From Halothermothrix orenii H 168 (GTDB lineage: Bacteria > Bacillota > Halanaerobiia > Halanaerobiales > Halothermotrichaceae), in NCBI RefSeq assembly GCF_000020485.1, contig NC_011899.1:345501-409500 (forward strand): a stretch of 64,000 bases of DNA, in the 5' to 3' direction. Shown piece by piece: positions 15,620-24,051 of this stretch. A program made the position numbers and the translations under genes. The notes under the pieces are model-generated. The model saw only the letters and a program-made list of their open reading frames with translations, made no database searches and was not told the origin of the DNA. Each line of letters starts with the position of its first letter. Position 1 is the stretch's first letter.

Positions 15620-18020
15620 AGTAAAAAAGAAAGGACCCGATCAATGGCAGGCCAGGTGTCCAGCCCATGAAGATAAGGTGGAAAGTCTGTCAGTCTCCAG
15701 GGGAGATAATAAGATAAATTTTCATTGTCATGCAGGTTGTTCAGGAAAAGATATTTTGAGAGCAATGGGTTTAAACTGGAGCGACATTTATTTTGATGAT
15801 GAACCGGGCAAGAAGAAAAAATCAAAGGTTGTTAAGGAATACATTTACAGAGATGAGAATGGCCGGCCTCTTCATAAAACTTTAAGAACTGCAAATAAAG
15901 ACTTCCTTCAGAAAAGATACGAAAACGGCAAGTGGAAGTGGGGATTAAAAGGAGTCAGAACTGTATTATATAAGCTAGAAGAGGTTAAAGAGGCGATTAA
16001 TAATAATGATGTAGTTTACCTTGTTGAAGGCGAAAAAGACGCAGATAACTTGCATAAAATTGGATTAACCGGGACTTGTAATCCTTTAGGGGCAGGTAAA
16101 TGGAAACCGGGATATACCGAAACACTCAAAGGGGCCCGGGTTGTTATTCTTCCAGATAACGATAAGCCAGGTAAGAAACACGCAAGGAACATCGCAAAAG
16201 AACTGCACGGAAAGGCAAAATTAGTTAAAATCCTAGAGCTGCCTGGATTAGACAAAAAAGAAGATGTTTCAGATTGGTTAGATAAAGGTGGAACGAAGGA
16301 AAAGTTACTGCAATTAGTGAAAGATTGCCCGGAATGGAAGCCAGGTATTAATAATTGGCCCGATCCTCTTCCATTTAATAATTTTGATGTAAAGCCTATT
16401 CCAGTAAATATATTACCTAACTGGTTAAGCGATTTTGCAATAAATTTAGCTGAATTTACTCAAACTCCCATTGATATGAGTATAATGTTAATTATTTCAG
16501 CATTAGGAACAGCCTTAGCTAATAAAGGAGTAGTCCAGATTAGAAAAGGATATACAGAGCCGTTAAATATCTGGACATGCACGGTGCTCCCGGCAGGGAA
16601 TAGAAAAAGCCCTGTATTTAAGAAAATAATGAAACCTATTTTGGATTATGAGGAAAGAAAACGGGAAGAGATAGAGCCGGAACGCAGGCACGCATTAAAA
16701 GAAAAGTCAATACTGGAAGACCAGTTAAAACAAAAAGAAAAAATAGCTGGTAATGCTAAAGACCAGGCTAAAAGAAAACAGATAATGCAAGAAATCTTTA
16801 ATCTTGATGATGAAATACAGGAAATGGAGATCCCGACATTACCCAGGTTAGTTGCAAGTGATGTTACTACCGAAAAATTAGCAAAGTTGATGGAAGACAA
16901 TAATGGCCGGATTGCAATATTAAGTCCAGAAGGAGATATATTTAAGTTAATGGCCGGCAGGTATAGTAAAAACGGTGCAGCAAATTTTGATAATTATAAA
17001 AAGGCCTGGACAGGTGGAGAACCTATCAGAGATGACCGCATGGCCCGTAAAGGTACTTATGTTAAAAACCCTGCATTAACGCAAGGATTAACAGTCCAGC
17101 CTGTTATATTAGAAGATTTGAAGGAGAAAAAAGCCTTTAAGGGTGAAGGTATTTTGGGAAGGTTTTTATATGCTATCCCTGAAAGCCCGGTTGGTAGCAG
17201 AAAAGTAGGAAATGAAGTCCCTGAATTATCTGATATAGCCGTTATGAGATATCAAAAAGGATTATCAGCATTACTTCATACAAGGCCAGCGGGAGAAAAT
17301 AAAAACGGGGAATGGGAGCCGCATATTATTAAACTAAGCCCAGAGGCTTTAGAGGTTAGATATGAATTTGAAAGAGATATCGAAAAGGAATTAGGCCCAG
17401 AAGGGAAACTCCATAATATTGCTGATTGGGGAAGCAAACTTGTAGGAAATATAACTAGAGTGGCTGGATTGCTTCATATAGCCGGCCAGACAGACGCACA
17501 AAAAGGCCAGGCAACCAGGGATATATGGAATAAACCCATTGGCCCTGAAACTATGAAAAAGGCAGTTAAATTAGGATACTCCCTTATTGAGCATGCATTA
17601 AAAGTATATGATTTACTGGATACAGATCCAGAAATAGAATTAGCCCGATATGTATTAAAAAGAATAATGAGGGGTAAGGAAATGGAAAAGGCAGAGGAAT
17701 TACCTAAAGACAAAGATACATTAGATAAATCAATCCTTATGGAATTATGTAAAGGCAAAAAAGAAATAAAAAGGCCAGATGATTTAAAGGAACCATTAAA
17801 ATTATTAGCAGAACTTAATTATATTACAATAGTGGAAAGAGAAACAGAGGGAAGAGGCAGAAACCCTTCTCCATTAATAAAATTAAACCCTAAAGTACAT
17901 TCGATAAATTCGATAAAAAAAGATACTGAATATAATAAATCGAATAAATCGAATAAATCGAATATAACTCCAGAAATAAAAAAAGATGAAAATGGAGTTA
18001 TAATCGAAGGGATGATATAA
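15573..18020 (+). CDS. Primase/DUF3987 replication protein (CHC2 zinc finger, TOPRIM)
   Basis: Protein of 815 residues likely to start replication of the element. Residues about 27-60 hold the CHC2-type zinc finger (ARCPAHEDKVESLSVS..NFHCHAGCSG); a TOPRIM domain follows (VVYLVEGEKDADNL..VVILPDNDKPGKKHA, about 148-215); from about 280 a DUF3987-type domain replaces a standard helicase, with LPAGNRKSPVFKK in the place of Walker A. The C-terminus carries the repeated NKS triplet encoded by a 9-bp DNA repeat. ATG follows CGGGAGG. Similar proteins are found in phages and satellites of Firmicutes. Confidence 0.88.
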   Translation: MTEEKKLQNFLAKLDKVKKKGPDQWQARCPAHEDKVESLSVSRGDNKINFHCHAGCSGKDILRAMGLNWSDIYFDDEPGKKKKSKVVKEYIYRDENGRPLHKTLRTANKDFLQKRYENGKWKWGLKGVRTVLYKLEEVKEAINNNDVVYLVEGEKDADNLHKIGLTGTCNPLGAGKWKPGYTETLKGARVVILPDNDKPGKKHARNIAKELHGKAKLVKILELPGLDKKEDVSDWLDKGGTKEKLLQLVKDCPEWKPGINNWPDPLPFNNFDVKPIPVNILPNWLSDFAINLAEFTQTPIDMSIMLIISALGTALANKGVVQIRKGYTEPLNIWTCTVLPAGNRKSPVFKKIMKPILDYEERKREEIEPERRHALKEKSILEDQLKQKEKIAGNAKDQAKRKQIMQEIFNLDDEIQEMEIPTLPRLVASDVTTEKLAKLMEDNNGRIAILSPEGDIFKLMAGRYSKNGAANFDNYKKAWTGGEPIRDDRMARKGTYVKNPALTQGLTVQPVILEDLKEKKAFKGEGILGRFLYAIPESPVGSRKVGNEVPELSDIAVMRYQKGLSALLHTRPAGENKNGEWEPHIIKLSPEALEVRYEFERDIEKELGPEGKLHNIADWGSKLVGNITRVAGLLHIAGQTDAQKGQATRDIWNKPIGPETMKKAVKLGYSLIEHALKVYDLLDTDPEIELARYVLKRIMRGKEMEKAEELPKDKDTLDKSILMELCKGKKEIKRPDDLKEPLKLLAELNYITIVERETEGRGRNPSPLIKLNPKVHSINSIKKDTEYNKSNKSNKSNITPEIKKDENGVIIEGMI
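17900..17963. repeat. Repeat cluster inside the 3' end of the primase gene
   Basis: TTCGATAAATTCGAT at 17900-17914 is identical to 13677-13691. Then three tandem 9-bp units (AAATCGAAT) at about 17937-17963 repeat the same word in the opposite orientation. Iterons inside a replication gene are common in plasmids and satellites. Confidence 0.7.
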
Positions 18021-18021
18021 A

Positions 18022-18540
18022 ATGACTGGATATGAAATTATAAACGAATCAGAGAAGATTGGCTATAAATTAGAATTAAGGCCCGGTCCTAAGATTGGTT
18101 TATCATTAAAGCCGGGTTATAATCCCGATCCACAGGAAGCAGAAAGATTAATAAATAAATTGAAGGCAAACAAGGAAAATGTAATTGAATATTTACAATT
18201 AGATGATAAAGCAGCATTTAATAAATACATTGAAGAATTAAGGGAACAAAACCGATACGATCCCCGGCCAGATTTATCAGAGGACAGCGAATTATGGCAG
18301 ACGGTATTAAAGGAAGCAGAGAAACAGGATAAGCAGGTATATAGTAATTTACATGGTTGCAGGTGTGGAGGAGCAAGGTTAAAGACAGAGAAAGGCCAGC
18401 TGAAACTTATTCCAGCTATTGGCCCGGATCAGTTTTGGAAGAATAAAGAGGAATGGGACCAGGACCGGAAAGAGTTTTTATTACCTTATGCCTCAGACAT
18501 TAAAGAGATATTTATAAAAGTACAAAGGAAGTGTTGCTAA
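18022..18540 (+). CDS. Hypothetical element protein
   Basis: Protein of 172 residues, one base after the primase stop. The N-terminal 75 residues (ELRPGPKIGLSLKPG, then two charged helices ending KENVIEYLQL) resemble the small TubC-like or primase-associated N-terminal modules seen next to phage primases; the C-terminal part has CRCGG and CC motifs that could bind metal. I do not know its function. Gene order suggests a replication role. Confidence 0.65.
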   Translation: MTGYEIINESEKIGYKLELRPGPKIGLSLKPGYNPDPQEAERLINKLKANKENVIEYLQLDDKAAFNKYIEELREQNRYDPRPDLSEDSELWQTVLKEAEKQDKQVYSNLHGCRCGGARLKTEKGQLKLIPAIGPDQFWKNKEEWDQDRKEFLLPYASDIKEIFIKVQRKCC

Positions 18541-18678
18541 ATGGGTGCTAAAATATATCAATTTCCTTTAAATGAAAAAGTAAGATTGGCCCGGCAAATT
18601 GTTGCTGACTGTTTGAAATATAATCAGCGAATACCTAAATTTATACTGGAATTAGCAGGATATAGGGAAGTGGTTTAA
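18541..18678 (+). CDS. 45-residue hypothetical protein
   Basis: ATG at 18541 directly follows the previous stop and its TAA overlaps the ATG of the ERCC4 gene by one base, so it is translationally coupled on both sides. Basic, helical (KVRLARQIVADCLKYNQRIPKFILELAG). No family recognised. Tight packing is the main evidence that it is translated. Confidence 0.55.
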   Translation: MGAKIYQFPLNEKVRLARQIVADCLKYNQRIPKFILELAGYREVV

Positions 18679-19214
18679 TGCAGGCCTTACCCTATAGATA
18701 TACCAAAACAGAACTTAAAGAATTATTAAAGAGCCTTACAGTAATTATTGATACCAGGGAACAGAAAAACCAGCATATAACTGATTACCTGGACGATAAA
18801 GGGATCCCTTATAAAACCAAAAAATTAAATTTTGGTGATTATTCATTTTACCTTCCAGAGCAGCCGGAATTAGGCATACAGCGGCCGATGTACTTCAATA
18901 ATGAAATAGTGATTGAGCGTAAACGGTCCTTGAATGAACTAAGCAATAACTTTACCCATGACAGGGCCCAATTTGAAAATGAACTTATCCGGGCCAGTAA
19001 TAGTAAATTTATTTTATTAGTTGAGAATGTTAAAGGATACCAGAATATTATAAAACATAACTACCGAACAGATTATAAACCTAAATCTTATATAGCAACC
19101 CTCCATGCATATAGGGCTAGATATAACCTAGAGATAATATTTATAGACCCGGCCTATTCAGGGAACTTTATCTATTACACCTTTTATTATTGGCTTAGAG
19201 AATACTTAAAATAG
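18678..19214 (+). CDS. ERCC4-type nuclease
   Basis: Protein of 178 residues with the XPF/ERCC4 nuclease core: IDTREQ (about 24-29), FGDYSF, and the catalytic IERKRSLNEL near residue 80, followed by FILLVENVKGY. Nucleases of this fold cut branched or flap DNA; versions in Firmicutes phages sit in replication modules. No helicase or HhH domain is fused. It overlaps the preceding small gene by one base. The exact substrate is unknown. Confidence 0.85.
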   Translation: MQALPYRYTKTELKELLKSLTVIIDTREQKNQHITDYLDDKGIPYKTKKLNFGDYSFYLPEQPELGIQRPMYFNNEIVIERKRSLNELSNNFTHDRAQFENELIRASNSKFILLVENVKGYQNIIKHNYRTDYKPKSYIATLHAYRARYNLEIIFIDPAYSGNFIYYTFYYWLREYLK

Positions 19215-19309
19215 GAGTTGGCAATATGATAACGATAAGGGAAAGAGCAGGCCCAAATAATAAATAAACCATAAACTACTCAAAAATAAAATATTAAGGA
19301 GTTGAAACA

Positions 19310-20014
19310 ATGAGTAAAAATACCCTTTTTAAAGTCTTTAATGAGAGTGATAATAACGCTGCAGAGATTTATTTGCATGGCCCGATCAGAAACCCTCTTC
19401 CAGATGAAGACGAAGAAGATGTTATAACCTTGAAAGAAGTAAGGAATAAGTTAAATAAAATAACTGCCGACAAAATAATAGTACACCTAAACAGTACAGG
19501 CGGGGATTTATTTCAGTCAGTTGCTATTCATAACCTGTTTAAGGATCATAAGGCAGAAATAATAATGATAAATGATGGTATAGCAGCAAGTGGAGGAAGT
19601 ATTATCTTAATGGCCGGGGACAAGATTAAATTCTACCCAAACAGTATAATGATGATCCACGCTGCCCACACAATAACTTATGGTGATGCAAAATATCACA
19701 GAGAAGTTGCCAGGAAATTAGATAAGATAGATAAGTCTCTAAAGGAAAATTATTCTCAAAGATTTACTGGGGCTGAAAAAGAATTAGAAAAGCTTATCCA
19801 GGAAGAAACCTGGCTTACAGCTAAAGAGGCCAAAGAAAAAGGGTTTTGTGATGAAATAATAAGTGATAACACAGAAGAAAGCAGGGCAGAAAATAAGAGT
19901 AATAATCTATTTATGAATATGAAGACAAATAGCAATATTAAGGGTAAACTAATGAAGAAATATGGTAGTAGAAATAATAAATCATTACTCAATAAGCTAG
20001 GAGGCAATAAGTAA
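19310..20014 (+). CDS. ClpP-like protease (phage prohead-protease type)
   Basis: Protein of 234 residues with a ClpP fold: HLNSTGGDLFQSVAI, Ser94 in GIAASGGS, His117 in MMIHAAH, and a C-terminal LTAKEAKEKGFCDEI segment. This variant, with EETWLTA near the third catalytic position, is the one encoded in phage head modules, where it matures the prohead or portal. Here no portal or capsid gene adjoins it, which is unusual. A Lys-rich tail of about 40 residues is added. ATG follows AAGGAG. A housekeeping role as a stress protease cannot be excluded. Confidence 0.85.
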   Translation: MSKNTLFKVFNESDNNAAEIYLHGPIRNPLPDEDEEDVITLKEVRNKLNKITADKIIVHLNSTGGDLFQSVAIHNLFKDHKAEIIMINDGIAASGGSIILMAGDKIKFYPNSIMMIHAAHTITYGDAKYHREVARKLDKIDKSLKENYSQRFTGAEKELEKLIQEETWLTAKEAKEKGFCDEIISDNTEESRAENKSNNLFMNMKTNSNIKGKLMKKYGSRNNKSLLNKLGGNK

Positions 20015-20082
20015 TGTTTAACAAACTTAATAAAGTTATTAAGAAAAAAAGAGAAACCAGAAGGGGGTTAGTAACAAAATGA
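20014..20082 (+). CDS. Tiny basic peptide (22 residues), doubtful
   Basis: ATG at 20014 overlaps the ClpP-like stop and its TGA overlaps the next ATG by four bases; GGAGG lies nine bases upstream. The peptide is mostly Lys and Arg. It may only be a coupling leader for the coiled-coil gene. Confidence 0.35.
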   Translation: MFNKLNKVIKKKRETRRGLVTK

Positions 20083-20741
20083 CTGAACTTAAACTGCTGG
20101 AAAACCGAAAAGAAAAATTACAGTCAGAAGTTGATGGCTGGAAGGAATACGAGGATAAGGTTAAAGTATTATTGCCCTTTGAAGAAATTCAAAAGCTAGA
20201 AAAAGAAATTGAGTTGCTTAAATTAAAAGAACGCATAGTTAACAAAGAAATTGAAAAAGAGCGGGCTATAAGAGGGCAAAGTAAAGAACTAGATAGTATT
20301 TTTATCAGATTGCAAAAAGAAATAGAAGTAAAGAAAGAAAAGATTAGAGATACCCGGGAAATTGGTAAATCTATCAGAATAACTTATCATAACAAAAGTA
20401 TCGAAGAAGATCCACGCAAAGATATTAAAAAGGAACTTGCAAGACAAAGCAAATATCAAAAGATTGTGGAATTATTGGGACAGCATATTGAACTAATACA
20501 GAAGCTTAATGTTAATGTTAGTAATATTATTAATAACGTTACTGATTACAACAAAGGATATGTAATTGATCGCTTAGTTAGTCCTTCTAGGGATAAGAAA
20601 GAAAGATTAAGAGAACTCAAAAAATCTTATGAGCAGAAGATAGCCCGGGGGCGAGGTCTTAAGAATGAGCTGCAAAGGGTTGAAAAAGAGCTGGAAGAAA
20701 CCAGGGCAGAATTGATTGCAAGAAAAGAATTAGCAGTTTAA
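20079..20741 (+). CDS. Coiled-coil protein of unknown function
   Basis: Protein of 220 residues, almost wholly charged heptads: residues 1-90 and 168-218 are long Glu/Lys/Leu coiled coils, joined by a less charged middle (IVELLGQHIELIQKLNVNVSNIINNVTDYNKG). It lacks motifs. Position between the ClpP-like protease and the small terminase would suit a scaffold-like or packaging-interference protein, but this is inference. GGGGG ribosome site lies nine bases before ATG. Confidence 0.6.
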   Translation: MTELKLLENRKEKLQSEVDGWKEYEDKVKVLLPFEEIQKLEKEIELLKLKERIVNKEIEKERAIRGQSKELDSIFIRLQKEIEVKKEKIRDTREIGKSIRITYHNKSIEEDPRKDIKKELARQSKYQKIVELLGQHIELIQKLNVNVSNIINNVTDYNKGYVIDRLVSPSRDKKERLRELKKSYEQKIARGRGLKNELQRVEKELEETRAELIARKELAV

Positions 20742-20791
20742 AGGAAAAGAAATTATGATTACAACCTTCCTGATAGAACAGAGATAATACA

Positions 20792-20845
20792 CCCTCCCCG
20801 GTCAAAAAAATCACTTTTTCTATAGACTTTTGGGATCGGGGAGGG
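20792..20845 (+). promoter_or_regulatory. GC-rich hairpin before the small terminase gene; candidate packaging site
   Basis: CCCTCCCCG (20792-20800) pairs with CGGGGAGGG (20837-20845), extended by three more pairs, around a 30-base loop. No T-run follows, so it is a poor terminator. GC-rich blocks just before terS are where many Firmicutes cos phages have their cohesive-end site. The word GGACACGACAAAGC next to it (20846-20859) recurs with one change at 23421-23434. Confidence 0.45.
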
Positions 20846-20923
20846 GGACACGACAAAGCAAAAAAATTGGTAAAATGTTTTAAACAGTGTCTAATTGTAA
20901 CAATTAATAAAAGGAGGTAAAAT

Positions 20924-21241
20924 ATGACAGCTAATAAACGGGAACAAATTAAACGTGATTTACTGGATCAGCTAGATGAAGAAACAGCACAAAAGCGACA
21001 TTTCCGGGATTTAGTCGATGACTACCTGCAATTATGGGATATCAAGAATATGTTAATTAAGGACATCAAAGAACGAGGCGTTGTGGTTGAATACAATCAC
21101 GGCGGCGGCCAGTCTGGTTTTAAGAAAAACGATAGTATTAACGAGCTTAAGAAAGTCCATTACCAGATGATTAAGATATTAAAAACCCTCTCTATTGAAA
21201 GTAGCCCGAAGGAAAAAGAAGTTGAAATACCAGAAATGTAA
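20924..21241 (+). CDS. Phage terminase small subunit, P27 family
   Basis: Protein of 105 residues with the P27-family layout: FRDLVDDYLQLWDIKNMLIKDIKERG, then VEYNHGGGQSGFKKNDSINEL and a final helix HYQMIKILKTLSI. The GGGQSGxKKNDS box is the strongest family mark I can see. TerS recognises the packaging site and hands DNA to the large terminase. No TerL gene follows here or anywhere in the window, so it would need a partner from another phage. ATG follows AAAAGGAGG. It opens the second half of the element's operon. Confidence 0.85.
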   Translation: MTANKREQIKRDLLDQLDEETAQKRHFRDLVDDYLQLWDIKNMLIKDIKERGVVVEYNHGGGQSGFKKNDSINELKKVHYQMIKILKTLSIESSPKEKEVEIPEM

Positions 21242-21254
21242 GGGGGCTGAAAAA

Positions 21255-21476
21255 ATGAAAAGAAGGATAACAAAAGAAACGATTAAACCTGAAGAGGTGG
21301 GCAAATTTAAAAATGCTTTATATGAAGTTAAGACTATTACACCATTAGTTGAAAATCCCATAAAGAGAACTTATATATTAACCCAGGCAGAGTTAACACA
21401 AATGTTAAAGGAATATGAAACCTATGGGGAGTTTTTAATCAGCATTAAAGTTATAGGAGGTAATGGTATTGCCTGA
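21255..21476 (+). CDS. Hypothetical element protein
   Basis: About 73 residues, unrecognised: a basic start (KRRITKETIKPEEVGKF), then LYEVKTITPLVENPIKRTYILTQAELTQML. ATG at 21255 lies nine bases after AAGGGGG; a TTG at 21195 in frame is inside the terminase gene without a ribosome site. Its end overlaps the next gene by a few bases. Confidence 0.6.
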   Translation: MKRRITKETIKPEEVGKFKNALYEVKTITPLVENPIKRTYILTQAELTQMLKEYETYGEFLISIKVIGGNGIA

Positions 21477-21750
21477 AACAGCCGAAAACCTACCATACTG
21501 GAAAAGTGAAGAGCCGGAAGTATTGATAAATAAGGCCTTACAGATTAAATATTATGGAGAGGCTGGAGCCTTGCAGCTAACGATGAGAGGAAAAGACAAT
21601 CAAGGAAACAGTTATAATAAAAAAGGCGTTAATTTAAGGAAGCATATTCTGCAAAAACATCCCGAATTATTAAGAACCTTAGCTGAAATATTTACTGATT
21701 GGTATGATGAACTGCCAGAGGACAAGAAGGCAAAGGCCCTGGAAGGATAA
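21469..21750 (+). CDS. Hypothetical element protein
   Basis: About 93 residues, unrecognised. Begins PETAENLPYWKSEEPEVLINKALQ and ends in an acidic helix (IFTDWYDELPEDKKAKALEG). TTG at 21469 is eight bases after ATAGGAGG; an in-frame ATG at 21463 is only two bases from it and so less likely. Overlaps the preceding gene by eight bases. Confidence 0.6.
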   Translation: MPETAENLPYWKSEEPEVLINKALQIKYYGEAGALQLTMRGKDNQGNSYNKKGVNLRKHILQKHPELLRTLAEIFTDWYDELPEDKKAKALEG

Positions 21751-21758
21751 AAAATAGT

Positions 21759-21785
21759 GCAGGGTAGTTTAAACAGCTGCCCTGC
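21759..21785 (+). terminator. Weak hairpin between element genes
   Basis: GCAGGG (21759-21764) pairs with CCCTGC (21780-21785), then TTTAAAA. Inner bases AGCTG may extend the stem. The T-tract is short, so it may only attenuate. Confidence 0.4.
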
Positions 21786-21808
21786 TTTAAAAGCAGAAGG
21801 TGCTAATA

Positions 21809-22156
21809 ATGGTTGATGATTTTTTTAATTATGTTAAAGACGAATTACATTATTATTACAGACCGACAGAACTAGCAGCTATCAAAAAGAGAATTCATAT
21901 TCTTATTGATGAAGTATATTTCAACGACCCGGATAATGACATTATATTTGATTTTACAAAAAGCAAAGATGAACTTTACCAGCTAAACCGAGAAAAAGCA
22001 GAAGAATTAGCCCGATTATTTGACAGATCCCCGGCCAGATTAATTCTTAAAGGCAAGGACCGGGAAATTATTAGGGAAAACTTGAAGAGAGAATGTTTAC
22101 TTGATGGTATTGTTATTATTCAGAGCTTAAAAGAGATAATCAGGGGTGAAGATTAA
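21809..22156 (+). CDS. Hypothetical element protein
   Basis: 115 residues, helical and charged, not recognised. Motifs of note: YYYRPTELAAIKKRIHILIDEVYF near the start and a basic helix RIILKGKDREIIRENLKRE-like region near the end. ATG at 21809 follows AGAAGGTG by six bases; GTG at 21800 overlaps that site. Two bases separate its stop from the next ATG. Confidence 0.6.
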   Translation: MVDDFFNYVKDELHYYYRPTELAAIKKRIHILIDEVYFNDPDNDIIFDFTKSKDELYQLNREKAEELARLFDRSPARLILKGKDREIIRENLKRECLLDGIVIIQSLKEIIRGED

Positions 22157-22158
22157 AA

Positions 22159-22884
22159 ATGATAGATAAAAACATTAAAGATATTACTTTACAGGATATT
22201 GTTAATCTTAATATTTATGATGATGTTAATTTTGATGAATATATAAATGTAATCAGGAAAGAGAAGCCAGGGGCAAAAGATGAATTACTTAAATTGCTAG
22301 ACCGGGGTAACCAGGTTATAAAAAAATCTTTTATTGAAGAAGAACTCCAAAAACTAAAAAAGGAGCATAATCAAATCAATCCTGATTTTAATTTAGTAAC
22401 TACAGACTATTTTAAAGGGCAAATTGAAAGCTTGATGGTATTAGCAAGCCGAACTGTTGAACCCGGGCCAGAAGAAGTCCAGAGCAAGAAAAATGGCTGG
22501 TATTTTAGGGGATATATTACTTTAGGGGAGTTAAAAGAATTACCCAGCATATACCCTTATTTTAAAAAGGCTTATAGTGAATATAACAGAGATGAGTGGG
22601 AATTAGAGCTTAATGTAGTTGGAGGCATTATCCAGGGTTACCCGGCGGTAGATGAAGAGACAATTAATTCCTGGAGAGATGAAGGGGTGTTAATGGAGCT
22701 ATGGGGATTTGATAAAGGCAATAAAATGACGTCATTAACAGATATAATGGTTAATAGTTTATTGAAGTTAAAGAAACAGGCCCAGAAAATAAGAGAAAAA
22801 GGCAAGCCGGATAACTTGCATGAGGCCAGGATACTAAAGCTAGATAATGAAGGAAAGAAATTATTTAGTCATATATTTTATTAA
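22159..22884 (+). CDS. Hypothetical element protein
   Basis: Protein of 241 residues, not recognised. The first 130 residues are helical; a compact part follows (NGWYFRGYITLGELKELPSIYPYF, then WELELNVVGGIIQGYPAVDEETINSW) that looks like a small globular domain, and the end is a basic helix. Packed between two element genes. No signal peptide or cysteines. In satellites, capsid-size or packaging-redirection proteins sit near terS, but no similarity is visible to me. Confidence 0.6.
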   Translation: MIDKNIKDITLQDIVNLNIYDDVNFDEYINVIRKEKPGAKDELLKLLDRGNQVIKKSFIEEELQKLKKEHNQINPDFNLVTTDYFKGQIESLMVLASRTVEPGPEEVQSKKNGWYFRGYITLGELKELPSIYPYFKKAYSEYNRDEWELELNVVGGIIQGYPAVDEETINSWRDEGVLMELWGFDKGNKMTSLTDIMVNSLLKLKKQAQKIREKGKPDNLHEARILKLDNEGKKLFSHIFY

Positions 22885-22906
22885 TACTGCCGGGGGTGTT
22901 TGACCC

Positions 22907-23344
22907 TTGAAGACAGATGTAACAACAGAGTTATTAAAATTATATTTTACCGGAGAGTTATCAAATATTATTAAAAGGTTGAAAGCAAAGAATAAAAGGC
23001 AATTATCCGACGATATTTACTGCACTCTTTATGGCATTGATTACAGTATAATTAAACCTGGTAAAGTAAATACTCATTCAGACCCGACAGGAAATAGGGC
23101 TGCTAAGATAGCTGACTTATATTATGAGAGACTAGTGGAAATTGAAAGATATCAGGAAATAATGAAGGAGGTTGAGGATTTTTTAAAAGAACTTAATAGA
23201 AGTGACAGGATTATAATACAATCATTAGTATTAGATCAGCCCTTAACTAATGTAGCAAAAGAAACGGGAATATATTATGAGAAGGCCAGAAGAAGAGCTC
23301 ATCAATTAATAAATATAGCAAGAAATAAATTAACCCCCCCGTGA
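22907..23344 (+). CDS. ArpU/RinA-like late transcription regulator
   Basis: Protein of 145 residues. The C-terminal 65 residues look like a sigma-70 region 4 HTH: LNRSDRIIIQSLVLDQPLTNVAKETGIYYEKARRRAHQLINIARNKL. Proteins with this end (ArpU, RinA, YqaS-like) activate late operons of Firmicutes phages. The N-terminal half is unrecognised. TTG at 22907 is nine bases after GGGGGTG. Last gene of the rightward operon, as such activators often are. Confidence 0.7.
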   Translation: MKTDVTTELLKLYFTGELSNIIKRLKAKNKRQLSDDIYCTLYGIDYSIIKPGKVNTHSDPTGNRAAKIADLYYERLVEIERYQEIMKEVEDFLKELNRSDRIIIQSLVLDQPLTNVAKETGIYYEKARRRAHQLINIARNKLTPP

Positions 23345-23714
23345 TTAGGTAATAGGTACTTTATAAAAGAGCCAGTTATGGGGTTATGTAGTAGTACCAG
23401 TATTTTTATTCACTTAGTAAGGACACGACGAAGCGTCGACCCCTTGTAAATGTAGTCCAGCAGTATTATATCCACCCGCCCGAAGAAATTAATTAAAAAA
23501 ATAAAGAGAACCCCTCACCAGCCCAGGTAAGGTATTAAATAAATTAACCTGGGGCAGGCAAGGGGCAAAGTATAAAGAAATCACTAAACGCAATTTTGCG
23601 TTATGACTTACATAACAAATCCAATTTTGGACTGGTTGTAATATAATTAATTTAGAAAGGCTATGTAATAAATCGAATTTATCGAATAAATCTATTCATA
23701 TTTAAAATAATAAT
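23345..23714. other. 370-base non-coding region rich in hairpins
   Basis: No gene seen. CGACG/CGTCG hairpin at 23427-23439 inside the GGACACGACGAAGC word. A two-stage stem CCCCT..CCAGGT/ACCTGG..AGGGG at 23511-23565. Two small palindromes AACGCAA-TT-TTGCGTT (23587-23602) and TCCAA-TT-TTGGA near 23621. Last, the 23-bp repeat at 23672-23694. The density of structure suggests a replication, packaging or regulatory region. Confidence 0.55.
23672..23694 (-). repeat. Inverted copy of the left-end 23-bp repeat
   Basis: Reverse complement of 13669-13691 with 22 of 23 identities. It lies about 20 bases beyond the 3' end of the second XRE-type gene and closes the 10-kb core of the element. Confidence 0.75.
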
Positions 23715-23924
23715 TTACTGCTTTTTAATCCATTCAATTTTATAACCTATAATATCAGCAATATCCTTAACTTCCTGATATTTTATTGTTCCCCTTCTTA
23801 ATTTATTACTTAAATTTTCTGGGGAATAACTAGAATTATATCTTTTTTCTAATTCTGCAGCAACATCTTTAATAGTCCAACCCTTTGATATTATTTTTGC
23901 TTTTATTTCATCTTTAATAGTCAT
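23715..23924 (-). CDS. Small XRE-like HTH regulator
   Basis: Protein of 69 residues resembling short phage-type HTH proteins: MTIKDEIKAKIISKGWTIKDVAAELEKRY, then SPENLSNKLRRGTIKYQEVKDIADIIGYKIEW, with the second helix pair as DNA reader. It is transcribed leftwards, divergent from the small genes leading to the integrase, and separated from them by a gap with two identical palindromes and a perfect promoter. Likely a repressor of that promoter. ATG follows GGGGGC. Confidence 0.75.
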   Translation of the reverse strand: MTIKDEIKAKIISKGWTIKDVAAELEKRYNSSYSPENLSNKLRRGTIKYQEVKDIADIIGYKIEWIKKQ

Positions 23925-23991
23925 AAATAAGCCCCCATATGTTATTATTGCACTCTATTTATATTATACTAAATATGCAGTAAATAATCAA

Positions 23992-24051
23992 ACTATATAG
24001 TTTATAAAATTACTATATAGTATTGACAAGATGATACAAAAGTATTATAAT
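23992..24051 (+). promoter_or_regulatory. Strong promoter with two ACTATATAGT operators
   Basis: TTGACA (24023-24028), 17-base spacer, TATAAT (24046-24051): a consensus promoter for the rightward genes ending in the integrase. The palindrome ACTATATAGT occurs at 23992-24001 and 24012-24021, exactly 20 bases apart and just upstream of the -35 box. Two same-face sites like these suit cooperative binding of the divergent XRE-like regulator. Confidence 0.75.

Noticed and set aside
17934-17964. CRISPR-like array
   Set aside because: The 9-bp units are directly adjacent with no spacers and lie in coding sequence; no cas genes are present.
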